DNA of 64,000 nucleotides from Kordia algicida (GCF_051013375.1 NZ_CP142125.1), one strand, 5' to 3'; shown: positions 25,758 through 34,192, counted from the stretch's first letter. Translations and numbers: made by a program. The notes: generated by a model not told the origin, from the sequence alone.

Positions 25758-25905
25758 ATGTGGTTGATTGATTAGTTGACTGAAAGTTACGCAATTTTGA
25801 AAAGATGCTTTGCATGTCTGTGATTATTTAACAAAAAGGGGTTTTGGAATTATAATGTTAAATGCGGAAAACTTTTTTTTGAAGGAATAAAGTATAGAAT
25901 TAAAA

Positions 25906-25948
25906 AACGCCAATAACTAGCTTTGAATATGTTGTAGTTATTGGCGTT
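25906..25948 (-). terminator. Intrinsic terminator
   Basis: AACGCCAATAACTA (25906-25919) and TAGTTATTGGCGTT (25935-25948) are a perfect 14-bp inverted repeat. On the minus strand it is followed by six T, just downstream of the lipoprotein gene at 25970-26455. Confidence 0.85.
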
Positions 25949-25969
25949 ATTGTGTGGTGTAAAGTATGC

Positions 25970-26455
25970 TTATTTTAGTTGAAAACCTTTTGGAGCTTTG
26001 AGTTTGCTAGAATCATACATATTGATGTAGATAGAAACCGTATCTTTGGAGCCTTCCCAAGTAACACGATAATTGTCGAGTACGACGTGATCGCCAAACA
26101 TTGCATTTTCACTTTCAACAGGACAGCAACTTCCTGCACGATAATACGTGATTTCTTCTCCGTTTGGTCCTGTAAGAGCATTGAGATAACGGCGTTCGTT
26201 TGATGGACCTTCTCCATCTCTAGCGCCACCGACTTCTACGGCATTTTTAGGAGAATATCCATACGTTTCATCAGTTGCAATTTCGTCTACAACAAACATA
26301 TAAGCGTTTCTCATTTTTTGTTTGTACTTTTTACTTTTAGCTTTTTTTATGGAAGATGTTTTCGCAGAAGCTGTCGCTTGAGAAGAAGTCGCTTTTTTGG
26401 TTCCGCATGCTATGATAAATGTAAAAGCTAACAATAGAAGTCCAATTTTTTTCAT
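25970..26455 (-). CDS. Small Bacteroidota lipoprotein
   Basis: A 161-residue lipoprotein: signal with lipobox FIIAC (Cys near residue 17), then a Ser/Ala/Lys-rich tether to about residue 50. The globular part reads YGYSPKNAVEVGGARDGEGPSNERRYLNALTGPNG, YYRAGSCCPVESEN and YRVTWEGSKDTVSIYINMYDSSKLKAPKGF. I recognise this as a lipoprotein family widespread in Flavobacteriia that has sometimes been mislabelled as a KDO-phosphate aldolase; nothing of that enzyme is present. The Cys-Cys pair and the WEG...Y.NMYD strand are its conserved marks. Function unknown. Confidence 0.75.
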   Translation of the reverse strand: MKKIGLLLLAFTFIIACGTKKATSSQATASAKTSSIKKAKSKKYKQKMRNAYMFVVDEIATDETYGYSPKNAVEVGGARDGEGPSNERRYLNALTGPNGEEITYYRAGSCCPVESENAMFGDHVVLDNYRVTWEGSKDTVSIYINMYDSSKLKAPKGFQLK

Positions 26456-26642
26456 GTAATTCAGTTTTAGATCGTTAATATCATCTCTAAACTACTACAT
26501 TTACATAACAAAACAAATTCTAGCTTTTTATTTTGAGTGAACACAGTGTTTCCGTGAGGGAAATGGAAGTTAAATGTAGAAAAGTATCGTAACTTTTTTA
26601 AATGAGTCTTTTTAGAAATAATAAAACAATTATCTTTAACGC

Positions 26643-26999
26643 ATGTCTATAGTACAAGTTATTTCCTTATATGCCATGTCGGCAATTTATATCATTGCAG
26701 GAATTTTTCATTTTGTAAAGCCAAAATTCTTTTTAAAGATTACGCCAAAATGGGTTCCAAAACCTACAATTGTTAATATTATTGTGGGAATTATAGAAAT
26801 TACATTGGGTGTTTTGTTATTGTTTGAAACGACACGTTCGTATGCTGCGATGGGAATTATAGCGTTGTTGATTGCTGTATTTCCTGCAAATTTTTACCAT
26901 TACCAAAAAGCAAAACGCAAAGGTGTTTTTGTGCTTCCTACGTTGATTCGGTTGCCATTCCAAATAGTTTTAATCTATTGGGCGTATACATTTGTTTGA
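26643..26999 (+). CDS. DoxX-like membrane protein
   Basis: A 118-residue protein with four predicted membrane segments (about 5-25, 43-62, 67-86 and 98-116). The sequence AIYIIAGIFHFVKPKFFLKITP, followed by IVGIIEITLGVLLLF, matches the short DoxX/SURF4-like family of Bacteroidota. Function is poorly known; relatives are linked to quinone or thiosulfate metabolism. It stands alone on the plus strand between minus-strand genes, and its end faces the end of the next gene only 8 bases away. Confidence 0.82.
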   Translation: MSIVQVISLYAMSAIYIIAGIFHFVKPKFFLKITPKWVPKPTIVNIIVGIIEITLGVLLLFETTRSYAAMGIIALLIAVFPANFYHYQKAKRKGVFVLPTLIRLPFQIVLIYWAYTFV

Positions 27000-27007
27000 T
27001 TTTATTT

Positions 27008-27475
27008 TTAAAAGGCTAACCAAACCGCTGCGAGCTCAATATCTGTAAGTTCGCCTTCAATCGTTAATAGAATATCGCTTCGCATCATCGAACGTTCTTT
27101 GTATACTTTTCCATTTCTGATTGTGGCTTTTACATCAAAAATAAATTGTGAGTCTTCATCATAAATTTTTTCTTTATAGATATTGAACATGACATCAAAT
27201 GTTGTGAAAGAACGCTCTTTGTATACTTTTCCCTCTCGTACCGTGGCAATTACATCAAAAACGGAGGTAGAATTCCCTTCCATAATAGTATTGTCATTGA
27301 TCGTAAATAATACACGATCGCTAAAACGAGAAATATTTGACTTGTATACTTTTCCATCTTGTACCGTAAATAGTAAATCTGATAGATTGGTAGAATCGCC
27401 TCTGTAAATTTTAGTTTGGGCAAAAAGTGTAAAGGTGATACAGCAAAATAGTAACGTAAGAAGTAATTTTTTCAT
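27008..27475 (-). CDS. Secreted protein of six about 20-residue repeats
   Basis: A 155-residue protein with a signal peptide (to about residue 19, LFAQ). The rest is six tandem units of 20-21 residues: an entry VYK/IYR/IMEG, a polar middle, an Asp, a hydrophobic strand and a GK turn. Examples are VYKSNISRFSDRVLFTINDN, VYKERSFTTFDVMFNIYKEK and VYKERSMMRSDILLTIEGEL. The pattern suggests one beta hairpin per unit, stacking as a small solenoid or propeller-like fold. The last 14 residues (LTDIELAAVWLAF) leave the pattern. I do not know a function. Confidence 0.75.
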   Translation of the reverse strand: MKKLLLTLLFCCITFTLFAQTKIYRGDSTNLSDLLFTVQDGKVYKSNISRFSDRVLFTINDNTIMEGNSTSVFDVIATVREGKVYKERSFTTFDVMFNIYKEKIYDEDSQFIFDVKATIRNGKVYKERSMMRSDILLTIEGELTDIELAAVWLAF

Positions 27476-27508
27476 GTATTAAAGATATTAAATTTATACA
27501 GACAAAAT

Positions 27509-28801
27509 TCAGAATATTTTAACATACACACACTTCAAATACGCGCCTTCTTTAAAACCAATTGGATGATCGATATCGTGTAAGGTTTTTTCCAGAATTG
27601 TATAGTTTGCCTTGTTTTTATGAAGTGTTTCTTCGACCAAATCAAAAAAGACATCGGAAGTTACACGCGAACTACAAGACGCTAACACTAGAATTCCTTT
27701 TCTTTCCACTAATTGCAAACCTAGTTGTGTCAGTTTTTTATAACTCGCCAAAGCGCGATCAACTTCGGTAGCACTTTTTGCAAACGATGGCGGATCAATT
27801 ACAACGATGTCAAATTTTTGTTTGGCTTTCGCTAGATGGTTTAATTCTTCAAAAGCATCACCGACAATAATATTATGTTTCCCTGAAAATTCATTGAGTT
27901 TTGCATTGCTTTTTGCAATTTCCAACGCTGGCGCGCTGATGTCTAAACTTGTGACTTCTGTTGCGCCACCAACTAGGGCATGCACTGAAAATCCGCCAGC
28001 ATAAGAGAATACATCTAAAACCGTTTTGTTTTTGGATAATTTGCCTACTTTTCTTCGATTTTCACGATGATCTAAGAAATACCCTGTTTTGTGTCCGTGA
28101 ATGACGTTTGCGGAAAAATTTACGCTGTGTTCTTTGAAAATGATGACTTCACTTTGAAGCTCTCCAGTTAAAATTTGTCCGTCATAAAAACCAAATTCAT
28201 TCGTGTCTTTTTGCACATTTCTGCTGAGTCGTAAAACGGTCGTTGCTGCTTTACTGATGTTGATGATTTCAGGTAAAATATCTTTTAAATGATAAAACCA
28301 GAAAGAAGCGTATAACTTTACAACTAACACATTGTCGTATACATCAGCAACGAGCGAAGGTAAGTTGTCGTTTTCACCGTAAATGAGTCGGTAACTATTG
28401 GTATCGGTTTTTAAAAGCGGAATTCGTTTATTGTATGCTTCTCGAACTTTGTCGCTAAACCATTCCGAATTGATATTTGCAGGTTTGTTTGCTTGTAGAA
28501 TTTTAATTCTGATTGGCGAAGTTGGATCGTAGAATCCGCAAGCGAGGAATTTATTCTTTCGATTGTCAAAAATGATTGCTAAATCGCCCGATTTTCCTTC
28601 TTTATTTTGTTTAGAAATGCTATTTTCAAAAACCCACGGATGTCCTTTTTTAACTAAGGTTTCTGCGGATGGTTTGAGTTTTATCGCGATTTTGTTTGTT
28701 GGAATGTTTGGTAATTCAATCAATTTTTGTGCTTTGCTGTGAGTTTTAGCAAAAGTACGGTTTTTTGGGTGTATTGAGTATTTAACTTGCTTCTTTGTCA
28801 T
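27509..28801 (-). CDS. RlmI/RlmK-like class I SAM-dependent rRNA methyltransferase
   Basis: A 430-residue enzyme related to the 23S rRNA cytosine-C5 methyltransferase RlmI. The N-terminal PUA-like domain reads KPSAETLVKKGHPWVFENS and DNRKNKFLACGFYDPTSPIRIKIL (about residues 42-115). The Rossmann methyltransferase follows: motif I VLDVFSYAGGFSVHAL (about 265-280), motif II TSLDISAPALEIAKSNAKLN, motif IV FDIVVIDPPSFAKS and the ending VLASCSSRV with the second Cys. The first about 38 residues are an extension compared with the usual family start and may be over-called. Monocistronic as far as can be seen. Confidence 0.87.
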   Translation of the reverse strand: MTKKQVKYSIHPKNRTFAKTHSKAQKLIELPNIPTNKIAIKLKPSAETLVKKGHPWVFENSISKQNKEGKSGDLAIIFDNRKNKFLACGFYDPTSPIRIKILQANKPANINSEWFSDKVREAYNKRIPLLKTDTNSYRLIYGENDNLPSLVADVYDNVLVVKLYASFWFYHLKDILPEIINISKAATTVLRLSRNVQKDTNEFGFYDGQILTGELQSEVIIFKEHSVNFSANVIHGHKTGYFLDHRENRRKVGKLSKNKTVLDVFSYAGGFSVHALVGGATEVTSLDISAPALEIAKSNAKLNEFSGKHNIIVGDAFEELNHLAKAKQKFDIVVIDPPSFAKSATEVDRALASYKKLTQLGLQLVERKGILVLASCSSRVTSDVFFDLVEETLHKNKANYTILEKTLHDIDHPIGFKEGAYLKCVYVKIF

Positions 28802-28940
28802 TCCTGCCTTTCGACCAAAGTTAAAGATAAACTACGGCAGGAATCTATTCTTAGTTTGTTTGTGGGTATGAGTTTTGGAATTTACGTTGGCTTGGTACTT
28901 TCGTAAGTGAGCAATTAGCCAGCAATAAGGTTGATATTTT

Positions 28941-29890
28941 GTTAGCACCAGTGATTATTCAAATTCTTTATCTATTTCTTTCAACATTTCTTCTAACTCA
29001 TCAAATCTATCTGAAAAGCTGTCCATAAACACTTCAGCATCATTATTGTTAAACAATTTATCTTCTAGAATCCATTTTTCAACTCTTTCAATTATATAGT
29101 CAATTCTTCTTATTACATCTTGAACTCCTTGAAGTGCAGATATTTTTCCATATCTTTTTTTAATTTCAGTTTTAATTGATTCAATTGTAGTTTTGATTAT
29201 TGTGAAGTTCATTTCTACTAACTCATAATTATTATAAATTCCTTCGTAAACTTTACTAATTGAATATCCAATATTCGCTAATTCACTAATTTTTTCCTTT
29301 GAAAAGTTATTTTTGTGTTCTTCGAATTCTTTTTCCATAAGCTTAATTACATTGTCTAATATTTCAATTACACTGTTTTCTTGTTTTTCTTTTAATTCTT
29401 TAATTATGATGTCTCTAAAAAGATTTTTTTGTTTGTCCGAATAATGAGACATTAATCTAAAATAACCATTCGAAATAGAGTATCTAGCAATGAAGTGAAA
29501 AGATTCGTCATTTCCCCTTTTTGTTGGATGTCCAATAGTGTCATTTCTTAACTCTCTAATTTGAAATAATTCAGGATAATCGATTCTCCAATTTATGGGA
29601 TTATTAAATAATGCTTGAGATAGATGATTAATAGCGTCTTGTTGTAAAAAGAAAGATTGTAATAAACCATATAAAAACAAGTACCCTCCATTATTTGATG
29701 AAAAAGCAGGTAATTTGAAAAAATCGTTTATTGCAATTTGTGTATCACCTATAACATCCATTGAAGCACAGAGTTGATTCCATTTAGTCTTATTCTCAAG
29801 AAGCTTTTGAAGTTTCCAAGGATGATTTACTAAATCACGAATTTTTTTTTCTTTTCTTTCTATTGAGTGCATTATGACATTGGTGCTAAC
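28941..29890. repeat. Perfect 10-bp inverted repeat bracketing one gene
   Basis: GTTAGCACCA (28941-28950) and TGGTGCTAAC (29881-29890) are exact reverse complements. The first arm ends 4 bases beyond the stop codon and the second begins 8 bases before the start codon of the gene 28955-29872, so the gene is framed with almost nothing to spare. Confidence 0.65.
28955..29872 (-). CDS. Unrecognised helical protein with HEPN-like Rx5H motif
   Basis: A 305-residue, Lys/Glu/Asn-rich protein with no signal peptide or membrane segment. The N-terminal part (about 60-120) has FLQQDAINHLSQALF followed by FQIRELRNDTIGHPTKRG. An Arg-Asn...His arrangement (Arg109, His115) after a helix that could pair with it is how HEPN-type ribonuclease sites look, although the spacing of five is at the loose end of RX4-6H. 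The C-terminal two thirds are long charged helices, probably coiled coil. No antitoxin-like partner adjoins it. The gene is framed by a perfect 10-bp inverted repeat and stands between unrelated housekeeping genes, which suggests acquisition as a single-gene unit. The HEPN reading is an inference. Confidence 0.6.
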   Translation of the reverse strand: MHSIERKEKKIRDLVNHPWKLQKLLENKTKWNQLCASMDVIGDTQIAINDFFKLPAFSSNNGGYLFLYGLLQSFFLQQDAINHLSQALFNNPINWRIDYPELFQIRELRNDTIGHPTKRGNDESFHFIARYSISNGYFRLMSHYSDKQKNLFRDIIIKELKEKQENSVIEILDNVIKLMEKEFEEHKNNFSKEKISELANIGYSISKVYEGIYNNYELVEMNFTIIKTTIESIKTEIKKRYGKISALQGVQDVIRRIDYIIERVEKWILEDKLFNNNDAEVFMDSFSDRFDELEEMLKEIDKEFE

Positions 29891-30271
29891 GTATGTATAT
29901 ACGGAATTCCCGTTATCATACTAAATTCAATAAATAACAGAAATTAATTTTATACCAACTTTCCGCTATTTTCCATAAATGTAAAACAAAGATTACACAC
30001 ATACAATATGGTTTTCCGTAATCTATCAAAAATAATTCAGTAATTCATTACTAAAATAGTTGATGTCAACAAACAGATTACTTCAGTCATACTTCCTTCG
30101 TAATGACGTTTCGTATAGATTGTGAGAAGTCAAATGCCATAATATATAAGAGGATTCCTGCCTTCGCAGGAATACAAAAAAGCCATCCCGAGTGAGATGG
30201 CTTTTAACAAACAACTAAATTCTAAAACCTATCAGTGTATTTAGAATTACTTTTATATATTTTTAGAAATA
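29873..30271. other. Non-coding gap with hairpin repeat
   Basis: No gene seen in these 399 bases. It holds the promoter side of the gene at 28955-29872, then a perfect hairpin ATTCCTGC-CTTC-GCAGGAAT (30154-30173) of a kind dispersed in many genomes. A related ATTCCTGCC...GGCAGGAAT pair flanks the other side of that gene at 28801-28843. The fadE terminator closes it. Confidence 0.55.
30178..30205 (-). terminator. Terminator of the fad operon
   Basis: AAAAGCCATC (30178-30187) and GATGGCTTTT (30196-30205) form a 10-bp stem with an 8-base loop and T-tracts on both strands, 66 bases downstream of the fadE stop. Confidence 0.85.
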
Positions 30272-32083
30272 CTAGAAACAGTATTCGTTTTCTGCGGTCA
30301 TTTTTTCTGCAATTTTGTTACGTAAAGCAACTACGTTTGGCATGTTTGCGTATTTTGTAAAACGCTTTAATCCCATTAACATCATGCGCTGCTCGTCACC
30401 TTCTGCAAACGAAACGATTCCTTCTTTTGCTTTGGTAGTAATTTTTTCTACCGCGTTGAATAGGTTTAATTTTGTCATCGCAATTTGAACTTCCTGAGAT
30501 TCTTCTCCAAAACGTTTTGCGTTCTTTTCCGTACGTAAGATTGATGATTCCACCATGTAGATTTCAATTAAGATATCTGCAGCAGCCATCAATAATTGTT
30601 GGTGTTCTTCTAGTTTTGGTCCGAATTTCTGAACTGCCGATCCAGCAACCATTAGGAATACTTTTTTGAGTTTTCCTAATAATTCTTTTTCTTCAGCGAA
30701 TAATTCAGAGTAATCTGGAATGTCAAAGGATGGAATAGCCATTAATTCGTCTGCCACTTTCATAGCAGGCTCTAGTAGGTTTACGTGTCCTTTCATCGCT
30801 TTTTTGACCAACATTCCTACAGCCAACATTCTGTTAATTTCGTTTGTTCCTTCGTAGATACGAGAAATACGTGCATCTCTCCAAGCAGATTCCATCGGCG
30901 TATCTGCGGAGAATCCCATTCCTCCAAAAATCTGGATTCCTTCATCCGTTACATTCTGAATGTCTTCTGATATTTTTACTTTTAAGATAGAACACTCAAT
31001 TGCGTATTCTTCTACACCTTTTAATTCCGCTTCTTGGTGTGTGTTTCCTTCTGATTCGCGAATGGCAATTCGGTCTTCAATATTTTTTGCCGCTCTGTAA
31101 CACGCAGATTCTCCAACGTAACATGAAGTTGCCATTTCCGCTAGTTTTGCTTTGATAGCTCCAAATTTAGCAATTGGCGTTTTGAATTGAATACGTTCGT
31201 TTGCATATTTTGTCGCTTCTGTAATGACACGACGTTGTGCATCTAAACACGCTGCTGCCAACTTGATTCGTCCAACATTTAAAGCATTCATGGCAATTTT
31301 GAAACCATTTCCTCTTTCAGAAAGCATGTTTTCTACAGGAACTTTCGTTTCGTTAAAAAATACTTGACGTGTAGAAGATGAGTGAATTCCGAGTTTGTGT
31401 TCTTCTTCACCTAAGGTCATTCCGTTTGGATTGTCCTTGTCGAATTCAACAATAAAACCTGTAATGTTTTTGTCATCTTCAATACGAGCAAAAACGATAA
31501 AGATTTCCGCAAAACCAGCGTTAGAAATCCACATTTTTTGTCCTGAAATTAGGTAGTGTTTTCCATCTTCAGATAAAACTGCTTTTGTTTTTCCAGAGTT
31601 TGCATCTGATCCTGCGCCTGGTTCCGTTAAACAATACGCGCCAAATTTTTCTCCAGCAGCTAATGCAGGAACATATTTTTTCTTTTGTTCTTCGGTTCCG
31701 TATAGTGTGATTGGCATCGTACCAATTCCTGTATGCGCTCCAAAAGCGGTTGCAATTGAACCTGTAGCTCCAGAAATATAATCACAAGTAAGCATTGTAG
31801 AAACAAATCCCATTCCCATTCCATCATACGCTTCAGGAACTGCAATTCCTAAGAATCCAAGCTCTCCAGCTTTGCGCATGATTTCTTCCGTTAATGCATA
31901 ATCTTTCTTTTCAAACCTTTCTTTGTGTGGCCATACTTCACGATCAATAAATTCTTTTACCGATTCTTTCATCATGATTTGCTCCTCTGTAAAGTCTTCA
32001 GGAGTAAATACGTCTTCACATTTTGTTTCTTTTACGAGGAATTGTCCGCCGCGTAAGATGTCTTTCTTTATTTCTGTACTCAT
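30272..32083 (-). CDS. fadE: Acyl-CoA dehydrogenase (FadE type)
   Basis: FAD-dependent oxidation of acyl-CoA to trans-2-enoyl-CoA, the first step of beta-oxidation. The 603 residues contain the N-terminal helical domain (EQIMMKESVKEFIDREVWP), the FAD/substrate loop YCLTEPGAGSDANSGKT with KMWISNAG, and the C-terminal helical domain with GIQIFGGMGFSADTPMESAWRDARISRIYEGTNEINR, where the Glu of YEGTNE (about residue 412) is the catalytic base. An extra C-terminal helical extension of about 170 residues places it with the long FadE/VLCAD-like enzymes, similar in size to Bacillus subtilis FadE. It is the last gene of the fadN-fadA-fadE cluster and is followed by a terminator. Confidence 0.96.
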   Translation of the reverse strand: MSTEIKKDILRGGQFLVKETKCEDVFTPEDFTEEQIMMKESVKEFIDREVWPHKERFEKKDYALTEEIMRKAGELGFLGIAVPEAYDGMGMGFVSTMLTCDYISGATGSIATAFGAHTGIGTMPITLYGTEEQKKKYVPALAAGEKFGAYCLTEPGAGSDANSGKTKAVLSEDGKHYLISGQKMWISNAGFAEIFIVFARIEDDKNITGFIVEFDKDNPNGMTLGEEEHKLGIHSSSTRQVFFNETKVPVENMLSERGNGFKIAMNALNVGRIKLAAACLDAQRRVITEATKYANERIQFKTPIAKFGAIKAKLAEMATSCYVGESACYRAAKNIEDRIAIRESEGNTHQEAELKGVEEYAIECSILKVKISEDIQNVTDEGIQIFGGMGFSADTPMESAWRDARISRIYEGTNEINRMLAVGMLVKKAMKGHVNLLEPAMKVADELMAIPSFDIPDYSELFAEEKELLGKLKKVFLMVAGSAVQKFGPKLEEHQQLLMAAADILIEIYMVESSILRTEKNAKRFGEESQEVQIAMTKLNLFNAVEKITTKAKEGIVSFAEGDEQRMMLMGLKRFTKYANMPNVVALRNKIAEKMTAENEYCF

Positions 32084-32097
32084 TTGTTTGATATTTT

Positions 32098-32512
32098 AAA
32101 TGTTGGATGTTGAATTTTGAATTATTTTAAATTCTGTTGTGTGGTTTTAACAATCTTCGTGAGAATATTAATTAACTGTTCAACTTCTTTCAACTGTCTG
32201 TCAACACTTATGTTTGTTATATTTGATTTATGTAATAATTGTAACCAATATTTGGTTTCTCTTGCTTCTTTGGATGCGATTGACATTTTATGAACGAAAT
32301 CTTTTTTTGAGAATGCAGCAGATGATTCTTGAACATTTGCTCCAATACTAGTGCCGCTTCTTAATATTTGTTTCGAAATGACAAATTCGTTTTCTGCTTG
32401 TAATTTCTTATACAATTGAATGATATTTAATGCGAATTCAAAGCTTTTATCAGCAATTACATTATCTTTCTTCATAACGAATTCAACATTTAAAATTTAA
32501 CATCCAACATTT
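32098..32512. repeat. Imperfect inverted repeat enclosing a four-helix-bundle gene
   Basis: The 22 bases at 32098-32119 (AAATGTTGGATGTTGAATTT...) match the reverse complement of 32491-32512 with two mismatches. The arms start 15 bases from fadE and end 5 bases from fadA, so the bracketed unit fills the whole gap between the two fad genes. This is what an inserted mobile cassette would look like. Confidence 0.65.
32122..32475 (-). CDS. Four-helix-bundle protein (23S rRNA IVP family), copy 1
   Basis: A 117-residue protein of the S23/IVP family first known from intervening sequences in 23S rRNA genes (a bundle of four helices that assembles as a pentamer). Marks are the first helix FEFALNIIQLYKKL, then ILRSGTSIGANVQESSAAFSKKDFVHKMSIASKEARETKYWL, which is the core motif, and a C-terminal helix QLIN...TKIVKTTQ. 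Function is unknown; a basic nucleic-acid-binding surface has been suggested for the family. It does not lie in an rRNA gene here but inside the fadA-fadE gap, bracketed by inverted repeats. It is only about 30 percent like the second copy at 33751 by eye. Confidence 0.88.
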   Translation of the reverse strand: MKKDNVIADKSFEFALNIIQLYKKLQAENEFVISKQILRSGTSIGANVQESSAAFSKKDFVHKMSIASKEARETKYWLQLLHKSNITNISVDRQLKEVEQLINILTKIVKTTQQNLK

Positions 32513-32516
32513 CGCG

Positions 32517-33707
32517 TTACGCGAGAAACTCAAAAACACCAGCCGCACCTTGTCCAGTTCCTACGCACATGGTCACCATTCCGTATTTCCCTTTCATGTC
32601 ACGTTTGCGCATTTCATCAAATAATTGCACTGATAGTTTTGCTCCGGTACAACCTAATGGATGTCCTAAAGCAATCGCACCTCCATTTACGTTTACGATT
32701 TCTTGATTTAAGTCTAATTCACGAATTACTGCTAATGATTGTGACGCAAAGGCTTCGTTTAATTCGATTAATTCAATATCATTTTGTTGCAATCCTGCTT
32801 GTTTTAATACTTTTGGAATTGCCGCTACAGGACCAATTCCCATAATGCGTGGTTCTACACCAGCCGCCGCATAGTTTACTAAACGTGCAATTGGTTCAAG
32901 GTTTAATTCTTTGACCATTTCTTCACTCATGATTAAAACGAATGCTGCACCATCACTCATTTGTGACGAGTTTCCAGCAGTAACGCTTCCGCCTTGAGCG
33001 AAAACAGCACGCAATTTATTGAGTACTTCAATACTGGTTCCTTTACGTGGACCTTCATCTTTAGTTACGGTGTAACTTTTTGTTGCTTTTTTTCCGTTTT
33101 CATCAATATAGGTTTGATCTACAGTGATAGGAACAATTTGATCTTGGAAACGATCTTCCGCCTGCGCACACAACGCTTTCATGTGTGAATTGTATGCAAA
33201 TTCATCTTGATCTTCACGAGATACATTGAATTGGTTGGCAACAGCTTCTGCTGTATTTCCCATTCCCCAATAGTAATCTTCGTGACCTGCATTTACGATG
33301 TCGTAGTTTAATTCTGTTTTGAATCCTGTCATAGGAACAGAACTCATGCTTTCGGCACCACCAGCAATGATGCAATCTGCCATTCCTGCTTGAATTTTTG
33401 CAGCTGCCATTCCGATGGTTTCTAATCCTGACGAGCAGAAACGGTTTACGGTAACTCCAGGAACATCTACAATATCTAATCCCATAAGAGAGATTAATCG
33501 TGCCATGTTTAATCCCTGCGAACCTTCTGGCATTGCATTTCCAACAATAACATCGTCAATACGTTTTTTGTCAAAGTTTGGCAATTCATTCATCATGTGT
33601 TGAATGGTTTCGGCTGCCAATTCGTCCGTTCTTTTAAATCTGAACACACCTTTTGGAGCTTTTCCAACGGCTGTTCTGTATGCTTTTACTATGTATGCTG
33701 TTTTCAT
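32517..33707 (-). CDS. fadA: Acetyl-CoA C-acyltransferase (3-ketoacyl-CoA thiolase)
   Basis: Thiolytic cleavage of 3-ketoacyl-CoA to acetyl-CoA and a shortened acyl-CoA, the last step of beta-oxidation. The family's three active-site regions are present: VNRFCSSGLETIGMAA (acyl-accepting Cys near residue 88), NGGAIALGHPLGCTGAK (His near 349) and MVTMCVGTGQGAAGVFEF (second Cys near 380). I start at the ATG at 33707; a TTG two codons upstream (33713) is less likely. The length is 396 aa, usual for thiolases. It lies between the fadN-type gene and fadE, separated from each by a four-helix-bundle gene. Confidence 0.96.
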   Translation of the reverse strand: MKTAYIVKAYRTAVGKAPKGVFRFKRTDELAAETIQHMMNELPNFDKKRIDDVIVGNAMPEGSQGLNMARLISLMGLDIVDVPGVTVNRFCSSGLETIGMAAAKIQAGMADCIIAGGAESMSSVPMTGFKTELNYDIVNAGHEDYYWGMGNTAEAVANQFNVSREDQDEFAYNSHMKALCAQAEDRFQDQIVPITVDQTYIDENGKKATKSYTVTKDEGPRKGTSIEVLNKLRAVFAQGGSVTAGNSSQMSDGAAFVLIMSEEMVKELNLEPIARLVNYAAAGVEPRIMGIGPVAAIPKVLKQAGLQQNDIELIELNEAFASQSLAVIRELDLNQEIVNVNGGAIALGHPLGCTGAKLSVQLFDEMRKRDMKGKYGMVTMCVGTGQGAAGVFEFLA

Positions 33708-33717
33708 TTTCAATGAA

Positions 33718-34191
33718 TAGTATTGAGTATTGAGTTTTTAGTATTGAGATTTATAACTTCTGCTGAAAAACATAGTTCATTTTCTGTATTTCAATACACT
33801 GCTCAATTATTGGTTGTACTTTTTCTTCGTGTATGAGATTTAACTCTATTAATAATAACAATTGCGTGTGTAGTTCATAATTAGAACCGTTTGCAATACT
33901 TAAAAAATGCTTAAACTCTTTGTTTGAGTTTCTTCCAGCTCCTTCAGCAATATTAGAAGGTATTGAAACAGCACTTCTTTTTATTTGAGATGTTAACCCA
34001 AATTTTTCATCTTTTGGTAAACTTGCAATAAGTAGATATACGGCTTTTGTCAAGGCTATTGACTTCGTCCATATTTTTAAATTTTCTACTTTATGCATCT
34101 GATTTAGTATTGAGTTTTGAGATGTTAGTATTTAGTTTTGAGAGTTTCTTAGAACTTGTCTCAATTCTCACTACTAACATCTCAATTCTAA
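33718..34191. repeat. TAGTATTGAG repeats around the second four-helix-bundle gene
   Basis: TAGTATTGAG occurs at 33718 and 33739 on one side of the gene and at 34105 (with a diverged copy TAGTATTTAG at 34126) on the other. Inverted copies (CTCAATTCT/CATCTCAATTCTA) lie at about 34161-34191. The same unit appears at 2441. These repeats fill the gaps between fadA, the small gene and the fadN-type gene. Confidence 0.6.
33751..34098 (-). CDS. Four-helix-bundle protein (23S rRNA IVP family), copy 2
   Basis: A 115-residue protein of the same S23/IVP family as 32122-32475. The first helix reads LKIWTKSIALTKAVYLLIASLP, followed by FGLTSQIKRSAVSIPSNIAEGAGRNSNKEFKHFLSIANGSNYELHTQLLL, which is the textbook core of the family (R-A-xS-IP-NIAEG). 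The ending is a short helix IIEQCIEIQKMNYVF. It lies in the gap between the fadN-type gene and fadA, framed by TAGTATTGAG repeats. The two copies differ strongly, so they are separate insertions, not a recent duplication. Confidence 0.88.
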   Translation of the reverse strand: MHKVENLKIWTKSIALTKAVYLLIASLPKDEKFGLTSQIKRSAVSIPSNIAEGAGRNSNKEFKHFLSIANGSNYELHTQLLLLIELNLIHEEKVQPIIEQCIEIQKMNYVFQQKL

Positions 34192-34192
34192 T

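Noticed and set aside
25970..26455. 2-dehydro-3-deoxyphosphooctonate aldolase
   Set aside because: The protein is a short lipoprotein without any part of the aldolase barrel.
28941..29890. Integron attC sites around the HEPN-like gene
   Set aside because: The arms do not fit the RYYYAAC/GTTRRRY core sites and no integron integrase is seen; kept only as an inverted repeat.
32122..34098. 23S rRNA fragments around the IVP genes
   Set aside because: The flanks are fad genes and A+T-rich repeats; no rRNA sequence is present.
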